Positions 9,482-19,726 of a stretch of 64,000 bases of DNA are shown piece after piece; the first letter of the stretch is position 1; each line of letters opens with the position of its first letter. Source of the stretch: Pseudevernia furfuracea (taxonomy: Eukaryota > Ascomycota > Lecanoromycetes > Lecanorales > Parmeliaceae); assembly GCA_022315425.1 (NCBI GenBank), contig JAIUPT010000041.1:682001-746000 (forward strand), given 5' to 3'. The translations under genes were made by a program, and so were the position numbers. Below the pieces are notes generated by a model. It was not told the origin of the DNA and ran no database searches. It was given only the letters and a program-made list of their open reading frames with translations.

Positions 9482-12201
9482 ATGACCGGTTCATCACCGG
9501 GTCTACATGATGCCGGGAGCTCTTCGTCTTCAAGTCAAGCTCTCCCAGGGCACACCACGGCAGAAGATATCGAAGATTATGAGCAGGCTGATCTGAGCCT
9601 GGACAATGCCTTTCTAGCTGATGATCCTTTAGAAGGCAATTGGAAAGCTCCGTATAGCTTACCTATCATCTTTTTTCAAGACGGAGATTAATAGTATACA
9701 GAACAAGCTTCAAACGAAAACCAAAGATAGCCACTGGCTTCGCACTTCCAAAGTTCCTCTCGCAGCCTTCGAATCAATCTTCACGAAGCGCCAGCCCCCA
9801 CCCTCTGCCGGCTGCACCTCTAGCGACCGCGAGAAGCCGCAGACTACGAGAGCTTTCCTCGAACAACGATTCGGACGTCTCCTTGACTATTGGCGGCGGT
9901 CATGCTGGAGACGGATTCGCTTTCAGCGATAGCAAGGATGGCTCAGCCTTGGATTGGTACACGGAGGGTCCTGGACGGCGTGTAGGTTACGATGATCTGA
10001 CAGCGATCGATTGGATTTTTGAATACACAAAAGAGCGCCAGCGACTACGGTACCTCTATTCTAGTGCAACGGGACTTTTTGGCTATGTACAGCAGATGAT
10101 CGATGCCAGTCAGATATGGATCATACTGATAGCAACCGGGGTGGCATCAGGGGTGCTCGCTGCTGGGATCGATGTTGCTAGTGATTGGCTTGCCGATCTC
10201 AAAACTGGATACTGTCGCACTGGCGAGGGGGGAGGCCGCTTCTACTTAAACAGAGGGTTCTGCTGTTGGGGACACGAATCTTTGGCTCAGTGCCAGGGCT
10301 GGACTTCATGGAGCGCTGCACTCCATGTGCGGTCAGCTGCGGGAGCTTTCACTGTCGAGTACATCTTCTACATCCTCTACTCCATCCTCTTTGCATTTTG
10401 TGCTAGCATACTCGTCGAGAACTTCGCATCATACGCCAAGCATAGCGGAATACCTGAGATCAAGACCGTACTTGGTGGGTTTGTCATCCGCCGTTTCATG
10501 GGAGGCTGGACTTTGGTCGTCAAGTCTCTTGGGTTGTGCCTTGCAGTGGCATCTGGATTATGGCTTGGAAAAGAAGGGCCCTTGGTCCATGTAGCATGCT
10601 GTTGCGCAAATCTTCTCATGAAGCTGTCACCAAGCTTGAACGACAACGAAGCACGAAAACGGGAGGTTCTTTCTGCTGCTGCCGCGGCCGGAATTTCAGT
10701 AGCTTTCGGATCACCCATCGGAGGTGTCTTGTTCAGTCTGGAGCAGTTGTCCTACTACTTCCCTGACAAGACTATGTGGCAGAGTTTTGTCTGCGCTATG
10801 GTGGCAGCGGTAACTTTGCAAGCATTCAACCCGTTCCGAACAGGAAAGCTCGTTCTCTATCAGGTCACCTACAGTAGCGGATGGCACGGCTTTGAGATGG
10901 TTCCCTTCGCCATCCTTGGCATCATAGGAGGGGTGTATGGCGGAATTTTCATCAAGCTAAACATGAAGATTGCAGAATGGAGGAAGACGTCCCGATGGGC
11001 AGGTACACCCGTCTTCGAAGTTTTAGCCGTCGCCCTTCTGACCGCAGTGGTCAATTTTCCCAACAAATTCATGAGAGCTCAGTCGTCGGAGTTGGTGTAT
11101 ACCCTGTTTGCAGAGTGCGCAAATTTGACTGACGATCAGCTGGGTATTTGCAAGACTGGAGCTGCAAACGCGGGCGTCGTCGTACTATTAATTGAAGCAT
11201 CCGCCGTTGGGTTCCTGCTAGCCTCGATTTCATTTGGCTTACAGATCCCCGCGGGTATTATCTTGCCTTCGATGGCTATCGGAGCTCTCTATGGTCGTGC
11301 AGTTGGCATCATCGTCCAAGTTTGGCAAGGCAACCATTCCAACGCACTGATATTCGCAACTTGCGAGCCTGACATACCTTGCATCACACCAGGGACGTAT
11401 GCGATTATCGGCGCAGCTGCTGCTCTTGCTGGAGTGACGAGGATGACAGTCTCGATTGTGGTTATCATGTTTGAGCTCACAGGTGCTTTGACGTATGTCT
11501 TGCCTATCATGATCGCAGTCATGATAAGCAAGTGGGTGGGGGATGCCTTTGGCAGACGCGGTATCTACGAGACCTGGATTCACTTCTACGAATACCCTTT
11601 CTTGGACAACAGAGATGAATCAATGGTTCCAGATGTCCCTGTCTCACAGATCATGACCCAGATGCAAGATCTCTCCGTTCTCACCGCTACAGGCCATACA
11701 ATCCAGTCTGTCCACGACATGCTCGTCGCTCAACCGTATCGAGGATTTCCGGTCGTCAGTGACGCCACGAATAATATCCTGCTAGGTTATATATCTCGCA
11801 CTGAGCTTATCTATGCGATCAGACTTGCCGCTGCAGAGCCTCGAAAATTGCCGCCATTAACCGAGATCTCCTTCTCCCATCAGCCTAGTGCGGGTACTCA
11901 GACGAAGCTAGACCTGCGACCCTGGATGGATCAGACGCCGATTACACTAAATGGCAAGAGCAGCCTCCAATTGACACTTAGCATGTTCTCGAAGCTTGGC
12001 TTGCGCTACGTCTTGTTCTGCGACAGAGGCGCCCTCCAAGGTCTCCTCACTAAGAAAGACATTTGGTACGTGCTGAATAGTGCTGAAGAAGGATCGCGTA
12101 AGATGGGTGCTGGTGTGCTCAGGGAGGAGCAAGGAGGGGAATCTAGAGGCCTGCTGAACAGGGACGATAGCGATGGAGACATACCGGAGGATGAACGATG
12201 A
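9482..12201 (+). CDS. CLC-family chloride channel/exchanger
   Basis: Voltage-gated CLC anion channel or Cl-/H+ exchanger, expected in an intracellular (Golgi/vacuolar) membrane as for yeast Gef1. Exons 9482-9651 and 9702-12201 join to 889 aa; the 50-nt intron (GTATAG donor, TACAG acceptor) restores the frame that otherwise breaks after WKAP. The cytoplasmic N-terminus is Ser-rich. The pore signatures are present: HSGIPEIK, GKEGPLVH with the gating glutamate, GSPIGGVLFSLE, and IPAGIILPSMAIGALYGR. Two CBS domains follow: one begins at VSQIMTQMQDLSVL, the other ends with LFCDRGALQGLLTKKDIW. The gating Glu suggests exchange activity or fast gating; which one cannot be told here. The downstream edge converges on CTK3. 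Confidence 0.93.
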
Positions 12202-12927
12202 ATGCTCTTGGTATGGCCTCCGTCCAGATCGTAAGTAGCCTTTCAGTTGGATCACCTGACCTCACCGCTCGTGTCGCGCAGGGCACTCAGCCCTTACCTC
12301 GCAGCACAGGCCGCCCTCATCCTGCTGGTTTCAGGCTATGGACGTTATACCTATTTTGTTAGAAACGGGTTGCACAGTTGAGATGGCTGCATCCTGTTGA
12401 GGTCTAGGACGTAATATGCGGGTAATCCTGAGCTTTCACTACCGTTCATTTCAGCATGAGAATGCCAAGATTCCAAACCAGTCAGGGTTTGAAAGGAGTC
12501 CGAATTCTTGGACGACGTGGTCTAAGAGCTTGACTTGTGAGGCGGTCTTAGTGAGGTGCAGCCTTGATGATCTGAGCATGTTACGGGTATATTTCATGCG
12601 TTGTGGAACCTGGGAAGGATTTGTATATTGTACTTTGGGGAAAGGATAGACACGATACCCAATAGATGATGAACGTTTAGGAATGCAAGCCTTCTTTAGA
12701 ACAGACCCTACAGATGAGCTAAGTTCCTTCCCGTAAGATCTATGGCTAGAAGCCCAAATATTAAGTGAAGATACGCTTTCCACCTCATGGAAATCTGACA
12801 CCCTTGGCTCTTTTACACTAGCAAAACCAGCTTGAAAGCTTCGTCAAGCATTTTTACCGACATTTTCGTCCATACCAAGCCGAAACACCCGTAGCTCCTG
12901 GGTATCACCCCCACCTCCCCCTCAACC
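12202..12927. other. Convergent intergenic region
   Basis: Some 725 bp between the 3' ends of the CLC and CTK3 genes. It should hold both 3' UTRs. ORFs of about 75-115 codons occur here on both strands but show no domain or coding signature. Confidence 0.5.
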
Positions 12928-13787
12928 TCACTCCACCTCTCCTGCCACCCTCCTCTCCACTGCATCCTCCTCCGCCACCTGCCAATCATCTTCCCCAATC
13001 TCACTCGCCTCCTCCCACAGCCTTTCAAACTCCCCGTCCCCATCCTCTCCCACCGCCCAAATGCTCTCCCTCAATCGCTTGTGTCTTTCCCTGTCTTCCT
13101 CTATCCTCTGCTCTATCTGTCTCTTATCCAATCGCTTGGCGGGATGCGTGGTCATGATGTCGGACGGGGGGTGTTGGGAGTTGGGCGAGATCGGGCTGAG
13201 GGCGGAGTGGGTATCTTTGGTCCCATCGTCGCGTTCGGCAAGACCGGCTTCGATTTCGACGACGGTATCGGGGAGGAGGACGGACTTTTGCTGGAGGCCT
13301 GCCAGTACCTACTCCCCGCCCCCCACACGATATCAGTAGTTTGTAGGCCGCTTTACGTTTTGAACATCATCCAGGGAAGGTAGAACCCACCCTCCGCACG
13401 ACCTTCACATTTGCCGCCCCCGACCCATCACTAGGCGCCACCGCGTCCACCACACGCAGTATGTCCCTTTGCATCATGCGCACGAAATCGAGGTGGTTTT
13501 CGCGCTGTGCCATGTCGCAGAGGTGCTCGATGAAGTACATTATGTTTGCACGGTTGTTCATGGAATTCTAATGCCCACCAATTAGACCCCTAGGCGGTAG
13601 AAGGTGCGGGTGGTAAGCTAGACCTACATACTCGTTCTAGCTGCTCCAAGATGCAAGAGTGCAGGTCCTCGTCCATGTCCCTGTACTTGAGGGCATAGTG
13701 AGCGGCTTTTTGGGAGGAGTTGACGGAGGCGTTAAGGTGTTGGAGCTGAGAGGTGAAGCGCATGCGGACTTCGAAAGGGTCGGCCAT
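12928..13787 (-). CDS. CTK3: CTD kinase I gamma subunit
   Basis: Subunit of CTDK-I, the kinase that phosphorylates the RNA polymerase II C-terminal domain during elongation. Exons 13787-13632, 13567-13391 and 13308-12928 give 237 aa; both introns (64 and 82 nt) are phase 0. The protein opens with MADPFEVRMRFTSQLQHLNA and carries the family core SSQKAAHYALKYRDMDEDL, NRANIMYFIEHLCDMA and VRMMQRDILRVVDAVAP, a CID-like helical domain. The third exon begins VLAGLQQKSVLLPDTVVEIE, and the C-terminal region (THPAKRLDKRQIEQRIEEDR and on) is a long charged helix. Acceptor choice for exon 3 was decided by the conserved VLxGLQQK match. Identification is firm. Confidence 0.92.
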
Positions 13788-14468
13788 AACGTGTATAAGA
13801 AGAAAGTTTGTTTGCGAATCTACATCGAGGTACACTTAGAAGGTGGTGGTTTTAAAACGCAGTTCTGAGCGCCGGGTAGGAAAAGTTAAATGACTTGAAA
13901 GTTTTGCGGTGATTTGCTAGCATAATCAAATCAACCTTCTTGCCAGCCATGCATCTGATCAACGACCGTGTCCTCCATGAGCTCTCATAAATAGCGTAGA
14001 GCGCCCCAAGCCGAGTGCACCCATCAAGAGCCTTTTGGTGCCAGACACTCGGGAAACAAGATACATCCGAAGTCATGCGGTATCGAATTTGACGAGCTGC
14101 CTTTGCCTGAAGTTGTTGAAGAAGGCCGAAAAGGAATTTGGAAATACTAAAGATTCTACGTGCTCAATTGCGACGCTCCTATTTTGCGTAGTGAAACCCT
14201 CGAAAGCTACAGCTGAACTGATTGATGAGATCGAAGACTAGGTGTCGAAGGCATGTGACTAGCACTTTTTCTTATTGATGCAACAAGAAAAAGGGTCATT
14301 ATGCACTTTCAGTCTCAAGGCTTAAGCGTCAATTTCAATGAAGATAGCGTGCGATATATCGAAGGCCAAATGCTCCGATTCATATCAATACAATAATAAC
14401 ATTTGAACCTCAACAACAACATCAAAAGTCAACCGCATCCACCCCTACTCCGGCTTCACTCAGACTCC
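13788..14468. other. Intergenic region, no gene seen
   Basis: Contains the CTK3 promoter and the 3' flank of the first small secreted protein. Short ORFs on both strands (such as 14035-14241) have no signature. Nothing else is supported. Confidence 0.5.
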
Positions 14469-14777
14469 TCAACGAGACGGTGTCGCGGCGCCGCTACCGA
14501 TAGGACAACCTTCGTACTCGTTCCCCGCAGCCTCAGTGCCATCACCACATGTGCCACCGCACGCTGAGCAGATGTTTTGGCCGTTGAAGCAGCCGGAATA
14601 GCTCTCGCAAGTATCGAGCCCTTCTGCGATTACGTAAAAGCACCAGCCGCAGTATTCGCCGTAGCCGCACTGGTTGATCTCACGCTTGGCAAAGGGTGTG
14701 GTGGACGTGGGGTTGGCGTTGACGCTGAGGGTGAGGAGGGTGGTAAAGAGGGCGAGGACCTCGGTGGTGGCGCGCAT
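14469..14777 (-). CDS. Small secreted cysteine-rich protein (paralogue A)
   Basis: A single-exon 102-aa protein of unknown function. The first 21 residues form a classic signal peptide ending ANA, with a core of Leu and Thr, followed by a spacer with a possible Kex2 site (AKR, near residue 31). The mature part has nine cysteines, including CGYGEYCGWC and CSACGGTCGDG. The signal peptide and the C-x-x-CGGTC module are shared with the next gene (15579-15809), so the two are paralogues that diverged in their middle part. A TATAAA-like sequence lies on the minus strand near 14961-14969, about 185 bp upstream. Size, signal and cysteine content fit an effector or antimicrobial-type protein; no function is shown. 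Confidence 0.75.
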   Translation of the reverse strand: MRATTEVLALFTTLLTLSVNANPTSTTPFAKREINQCGYGEYCGWCFYVIAEGLDTCESYSGCFNGQNICSACGGTCGDGTEAAGNEYEGCPIGSGAATPSR

Positions 14778-15578
14778 GGTGGCGGCTTCTAGTTGAATGT
14801 CTTTTGAGGAGGGTGGAGACGGGTGAGTCTTTGGTGTATGGTCGACGACTCAATGTTGCAGTCGGGGGTCTCTGAGAGCGAAATTCTTGATTGCTGATCA
14901 AGGCAGATGAGCTAATGCGATGCTGGCTGGAAAAACGAATGATTGGGAACAAATCGAGACTTTATATCCATTTCACGAAATTGACGGGTCGCTACATCTT
15001 CGTATTTCTCTCATAGACACCACACGAGCCACGCGTTGAACCCGTACCCTAAAACACCTGATCCTGGAGACTCAAGCATGGTGTTCAGGACCGAGCTCTT
15101 GGAAGTCGCAAGAAATCGCCTATCAGGACTGATAGCATCTCGAAATCTTCCCACGTGCCACTAGGGTCGTAAATCATCGAGGTTCGGCTCGCCAAACCTG
15201 AGCTCGGCTGTAAATTCAAATGTTTCACATTGACTTTTGACTCAAGATTGACTAATTTTTTGATAACTCTCCCTTCCAAGCAGCAATGGAGATGGAGAAG
15301 ACAATCGAAGATGATGTTTTCTCATTAGTCGAGCTCTCATCCTCCACGCTGTCTAAAGGTAAAAACCGTCGTTGAACAAGCATACATCTCACTCCACGCA
15401 AATGAATGACTAAAGACATAGTACAAGTCAACAAATCCATCACATTCCCTTTCACATGATCCTCCACAACTGATAAGGTGGGTGACCCATGAGCACAATG
15501 CAGTATAGGTACATAGAGCTTCTTGGCCCTAACATCCACCAAGGCTTTTCAATCAGTCGAGAGGCGAACGTAGGGCGT
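14778..15578. other. Intergenic region between the two small secreted proteins
   Basis: About 800 bp. Holds the promoter of paralogue A and the 3' flank of paralogue B. Overlapping short ORFs show no family features. Confidence 0.5.
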
Positions 15579-15809
15579 CTAGCAGCCAACCCAATGCGGG
15601 GCACAACAGGTCCCTCCGCAGGTGCAGCACTTCGGCAAGCAGTTGCCGTTGTTGGAGCACGTAGCGCCATCAGAAACGGCGATGGCACACAGGCCGCAGC
15701 GTTCTTCAACCGCGAGCTTACTCAAACGAGGCTCAAGGTCGAGAGGGTTGGCATTGGCGCCGAGAGTCAAAAGGGTGGCGAGGAGGGCGAGAACATTGGA
15801 GGTACGCAT
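15579..15809 (-). CDS. Small secreted cysteine-rich protein (paralogue B)
   Basis: A 76-aa single-exon protein. The N-terminus MRTSNVLALLATLLTLGANA is a strong signal peptide and is near-identical in layout to that of the gene at 14469-14777 (MRATTEVLALFTTLLTLSVNA). The mature chain of about 55 residues has ten cysteines, including CGLC, CLPKCCTCGGTCC and a terminal Cys. Such density suggests a disulfide-locked extracellular peptide. A TATA-like TTATAAG sits near 16010 on the minus strand. Probably a local duplicate of the neighbour; function unknown. Confidence 0.72.
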   Translation of the reverse strand: MRTSNVLALLATLLTLGANANPLDLEPRLSKLAVEERCGLCAIAVSDGATCSNNGNCLPKCCTCGGTCCAPHWVGC

Positions 15810-16413
15810 GATGACTGCTGTGTGTAGGCGGTGTGGCTTTGAACGAAGATGGTATTCGAGTGTCTGTTTTGGAGGCTTGAAGAGAGGAGAAGAAGCTTCG
15901 GTGGTTGGGATTTTGGTATAATAGATGAGAGTAACTGACTTGTTACGATAAGCTGTTTTCTTGAGGGTGTCTCAGAGGTTAGGAAGACAACAGAGGGATT
16001 GTCTGCCTTCTTATAAGCAATGAAGGGTGGTTAATGAAATATAAGCTCTCTCTTGGGTCCATTAATAGAAGACACTGTATTACCCTTGGGGAAAGGTTTG
16101 CGAAAGCCAGTCCTCATCTACCATGCCGCCTCGACTGCTACCCTGCGGCGTAGATCCGGAGTATAAGACCACGCAAAAAGCTCTTTCGATCCTAAATGAT
16201 CCATGCGTAGAAAGCGCAACAAAATTCCGTATAGGCTCAAGGACAGATCGCCTTGCTTCAGATACCCGTACTTCCGCTCCCACCCAAGTAGGATTGTCAT
16301 AGGCTACAGTGGATGAAGGATAGAAAGCATGTAGATCTATGGTGGGATCCATGAGGTATAAGACCTCATGGATAACAAAGAAATGCTACAAACATCGGTG
16401 TAGAAGCAAACTA

Positions 16414-16453
16414 CGACATGCAGTCGACATGCAGTCGACATGCAGTCGACATG
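16414..16453. repeat. 11-bp tandem repeat, 3.6 copies
   Basis: The unit CGACATGCAGT occurs three times in perfect succession, followed by a partial CGACATG. Each copy contributes a SalI-like GTCGAC junction. Non-coding context. Confidence 0.9.
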
Positions 16454-17764
16454 TATGGAAGAACGCTAGAACATGTATGGAATGGCCTAGACACAGTCCG
16501 ACAAGGATATGCCTCCTGACTAGCAGATATAATTTGCAAACCCTCAGGTACCTAGACTCCAAGGTCTCGTATCAGAAAAGTCCCACAAGTAACTCCTTCG
16601 ACTCGCAAGACTGGCCACACTGGGAGTAGCACGCGTAGGTATTGAAGTACTCGACGGTAACATTGAGCTTCACTTCTTATCAACTTTCGACTCGAACCAG
16701 CCTTTAAAAAACGCCTTCCTTGTCTCAGCAGAATAGAATGCATGCCGACGGTGTCGCGCCCGTCGCGAGGACTATTGCACATGAAATTCGGGACAAAGGA
16801 AGGGATAGAGACCCACGCAAGCCCGGATTGGGAAGTCCTTGCGCTTTTCAGGGAGGATTGCGGCACATGCATGCTGTTTGAGACGCATCAAATGTGCATA
16901 CTGCATAGTCCGGTCAGCCATTCATTTGGCATGAAGCTGTGGAACGACCAGTCTATTTGAGACGCATTAGGGTAACATTATCGTTGACGAAAGAAGGGGG
17001 TTGGAAATGTGAACTATCGAGTGTAATGGCATAGGATTTGCTGCCCATTCCATTCTGGAATTGAGTCAGACTACTTTAAGTATACAAGAGACTGACATTC
17101 AGGCCTCCGGCCTAAGCGAGGCGCATGCGGCGTTTTGTATATAATTGATAATAGAGTGGATTTCATATCTCCTAAAAAAAAATATAATTAAATTATTCTC
17201 GAATATCTGAGAAGAAAGATATTATAAGATTATCTCGTCTAATCGAAAAGAGGTTCAAAAGAGAGCTTATCGAGATTGACAAAGCAATAGTTATAAGGTC
17301 ACGGCAGATCGGTTCGGATACAAAGAGACAATGTGCTCGGCCTAGCTGAAAGCTGCATCGATCACTGCAAGTCCAAACACCACGCCAAATCAACATAGTA
17401 GCAAAAGCCAAACGAATCCTATGCTACTGTGGAACGTGATTTCTATGATCTGGACTTTCGTCTCATGGCATTGGAGATCAAAGTAGCATGGAGAAAACCT
17501 TGGCCTTCACAGCAAGCACCCATTCTTGCCGCAAAGGGAGTCTCGATCTCACCGACGCCGCTCCGCTCGCTAAGGACGTAGTGGATAAAGAGGGTTTCCC
17601 GTCTTGTCCTGGACGCCTTCTTCCGAAATGCTGCAAATAACAGAGAATAAATGAAAGCAGGACTTCAATTGCATTGTCATAAGAGTATTCATGGCCACAT
17701 GATCAAGATTTCTATGAGTCCAGAACCCTTTCAGGATCGGAGTCCACTAACATTCCTCACAGCT

Positions 17765-17848
17765 ACGTAAAGGTAACGACAGTGATTGTTCGGTGCCACG
17801 AACAACACGTAAAGGTAAAGACAGTAATCATTCGGTGCCGCAAACAAC
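17765..17848. repeat. Two-copy 42-bp tandem duplication
   Basis: Units 17765-17806 and 17807-17848 both begin ACGTAAAGGTAA and end AACAAC, with about six differences. They lie just past the stop codon of the knottin-like gene, so they are probably in its 3' UTR. Confidence 0.85.
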
Positions 17849-17906
17849 CCTTCCCACGCGGAGACATCTTCAAGGCCCAGCCAGCCATACGTCAAACGAG
17901 GCCCAA

Positions 17907-18186
17907 TCACGGGTGCCCACAAGTGCCAGGTTCTCCCGTAATATGGATGTCGGATTTGCAGGTGAGGTCGCCGCAGCAGCCGTGATCCCCGTATTTGCAA
18001 GCGTTGCCAATCTTGACACAGCGTGGTTCGAGCATCTTCCAAACGATTATGTCAGTGCGAACATCGAGTAACGCCGGGCAAGGAAGATCTCACCTGAAGG
18101 CCTGGCTCAGGGGCCTCAGCCGGAGCTGCTAGAGTAGCTGGCAGGACAGCCAGCATAGCCGTGAGGGCGGTCAAGGAGATCTTCAT
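17907..18186 (-). CDS. Secreted knottin-like cysteine-rich peptide
   Basis: Two exons (18186-18094 and 18035-17907; 58-nt intron with GTGAGA donor, phase 0) give 73 aa. Residues 1-21 are a signal peptide (MKISLTALTAMLAVLPATLA), followed by a Pro/Glu-rich spacer. The second exon carries exactly six cysteines spaced C-x6-C-x6-CC-x4-C-x12-C, the arrangement of inhibitor-cystine-knot peptides. Without the intron the frame ends soon after the spacer, and only the spliced frame gives the six-Cys module, which supports the splice. The stop follows TCGHP. A TATA box (TATAAAAGGG) is about 135 bp upstream. It could be an effector, a defensin-like or an adhesive peptide; homology was not tested. Confidence 0.75.
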
Positions 18187-18320
18187 GGTGTATAGGACGA
18201 CTTGACTCTTGGAGTGAGGTGGAGTAAATGACTGGTGATGGTCGAACGGGGATGGTTGGATGGTAATGCTGAGGTGGAAGGTGTGAGATGAAGAACTAGA
18301 AGAGTATTGGGGAAACGCTG

Positions 18321-18330
18321 CCCTTTTATA
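18321..18330 (-). promoter_or_regulatory. TATA box of the knottin-like gene
   Basis: On the minus strand the bases read TATAAAAGGG, a near-consensus TATA element about 135 bp before the start codon at 18186. The tandem 170-bp repeats begin some 50 bp further upstream. Confidence 0.55.
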
Positions 18331-18380
18331 GACGGAGAGAGGATGATCTTGCGATATCGCCAGAGCCTGGGAATGGCTGA

Positions 18381-18755
18381 TGCTTCGCAAGACAGCCTCC
18401 ATTCAACCTAGCATCTCTTACCTCTGCCAATAGTGAAAAGCGATCGATGCTGCGCAAGTGTTCCTTGATTTGACCAGGTGTGTCTTGTTCACTAGCAGTC
18501 CCTGGTGAGTGCAAGCTCGCTCACCGCTGCTAGCAGTGGGACGCAACCGATCCTTCGCAAGACTGCTCTCATTCACCCTAGTATCTCTTACCTCTGCCAA
18601 TAGTGAAAAGCGATCGATGCTGCGCAAGTGTTCCTTGATTTGACCAGGTGTGTCTTGTTCACTAGCAGTCCCTGGTGAGTGCAAGCTCGCTCACCGCTGC
18701 TAGCAGTGGGACGCAACCGATCCTTCGCAAGACTGCTCTCATTCACCCTAGTATC
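18381..18755. repeat. 170-bp tandem duplication with a third partial copy
   Basis: The block starting CTCTTACCTCTGCCAATAG at about 18415 recurs at about 18585, an exact 170-bp period. Identity within 18421-18585 and 18591-18755 is nearly complete. A diverged piece (18381-18420) precedes the first unit. The array lies upstream of the knottin-like gene and is otherwise non-coding. Confidence 0.9.
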
Positions 18756-19726
18756 CAGCGCTTGCTGCCAGTTGAATGCAACCAGGGATTTGCATGTTCC
18801 ATTCTCATATTGCACAGGAAGGTTGGACGAACGATCTCTCTTTTCTGCTCCCCAGTCGGGCTACCGTTGCGAGAGAGACTGTCTTGGCCAGATTTAGGTT
18901 GGGTCAGGCTTGCGATCCGCTTTCAGTGTGTCGTTCATTGTACATGAGTCCCTGCGGGGGAGATGCAGTGGAACGCTTAATGCTCGGGTCTGTAAGCTTC
19001 GTTAGCTACTAGGTGTGTTGCATTACTAGGTGGCAACGAGTAAGCCTTAAGCAGAAATGATTCTCGCGGCTGGAGTTTCAACTATCCTTCTACTTGAAGC
19101 AGCTACGTTTCCCGTGTGCGTACGTTAGTCTGGTCACTTGCTGCGAACCAAAAAAGAAAATTGAGAGCTCGCAAGAAAATCCCCAACAGGCAGTGTAGTA
19201 AGTTTATGTTGAGATTTTGGTGATGGATAGTTTGCAGCTACTGAAAATTCCGACTCCTTACAAGCGACAGGGCTGATGAGTGCAGATTTCAACAGTACTT
19301 ATAAATATGCGTTCGATTAAAAGAAGAAAATCCTTAATAGATATAGTTGTATTAACGAAGATCTTAAATTAATTTGCTTTATATTCAATATATCAGTACA
19401 GGAAGCTTCTAGCGAGTGCGGAACGAGACCGCTGCCAAGCCAATTCTAAAACCAGGCAACATAGCCGAAATATCACACGACTGTCACGAGCATTGTCTCT
19501 CGGCACACTTTCCTCCCCTCCGTGAAATCTTGGCAACGCACGCGAAAATTTACTCCACCAATTACCTCATCCCCGTCAGGTTGGTACCCATAAATCCATG
19601 TTTTCGAGACTCTTATACTCCTCATCTGACTCCCTTTCCCCCTATCACGCCCACAGTGAGTCATCGTCTAGCTTGCACGTCGACAAGCAGATACAGACTG
19701 AGCTAGAGCAAGCCGCTGAGCGAGGC
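18756..19726. other. Intergenic region with an AT-rich relic
   Basis: Nearly 1 kb before the UTP16-like gene. About 19290-19400 is AT-rich and RIP-like. An in-frame ATG at 19598 could extend the next gene by 43 codons. No other gene is supported. Confidence 0.5.

Larger units (their letters stand above)
15810..17906. other. Gene-poor stretch with a short AT-rich relic
   Basis: Roughly 2.1 kb without a supportable gene. It contains an 11-bp tandem repeat at 16414-16453, an AT-rich piece at about 17140-17290 that resembles RIP-altered repeat sequence, and a 42-bp tandem duplication at 17765-17848. The short ORFs overlap each other on both strands and carry no recognisable motif. Confidence 0.5.
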
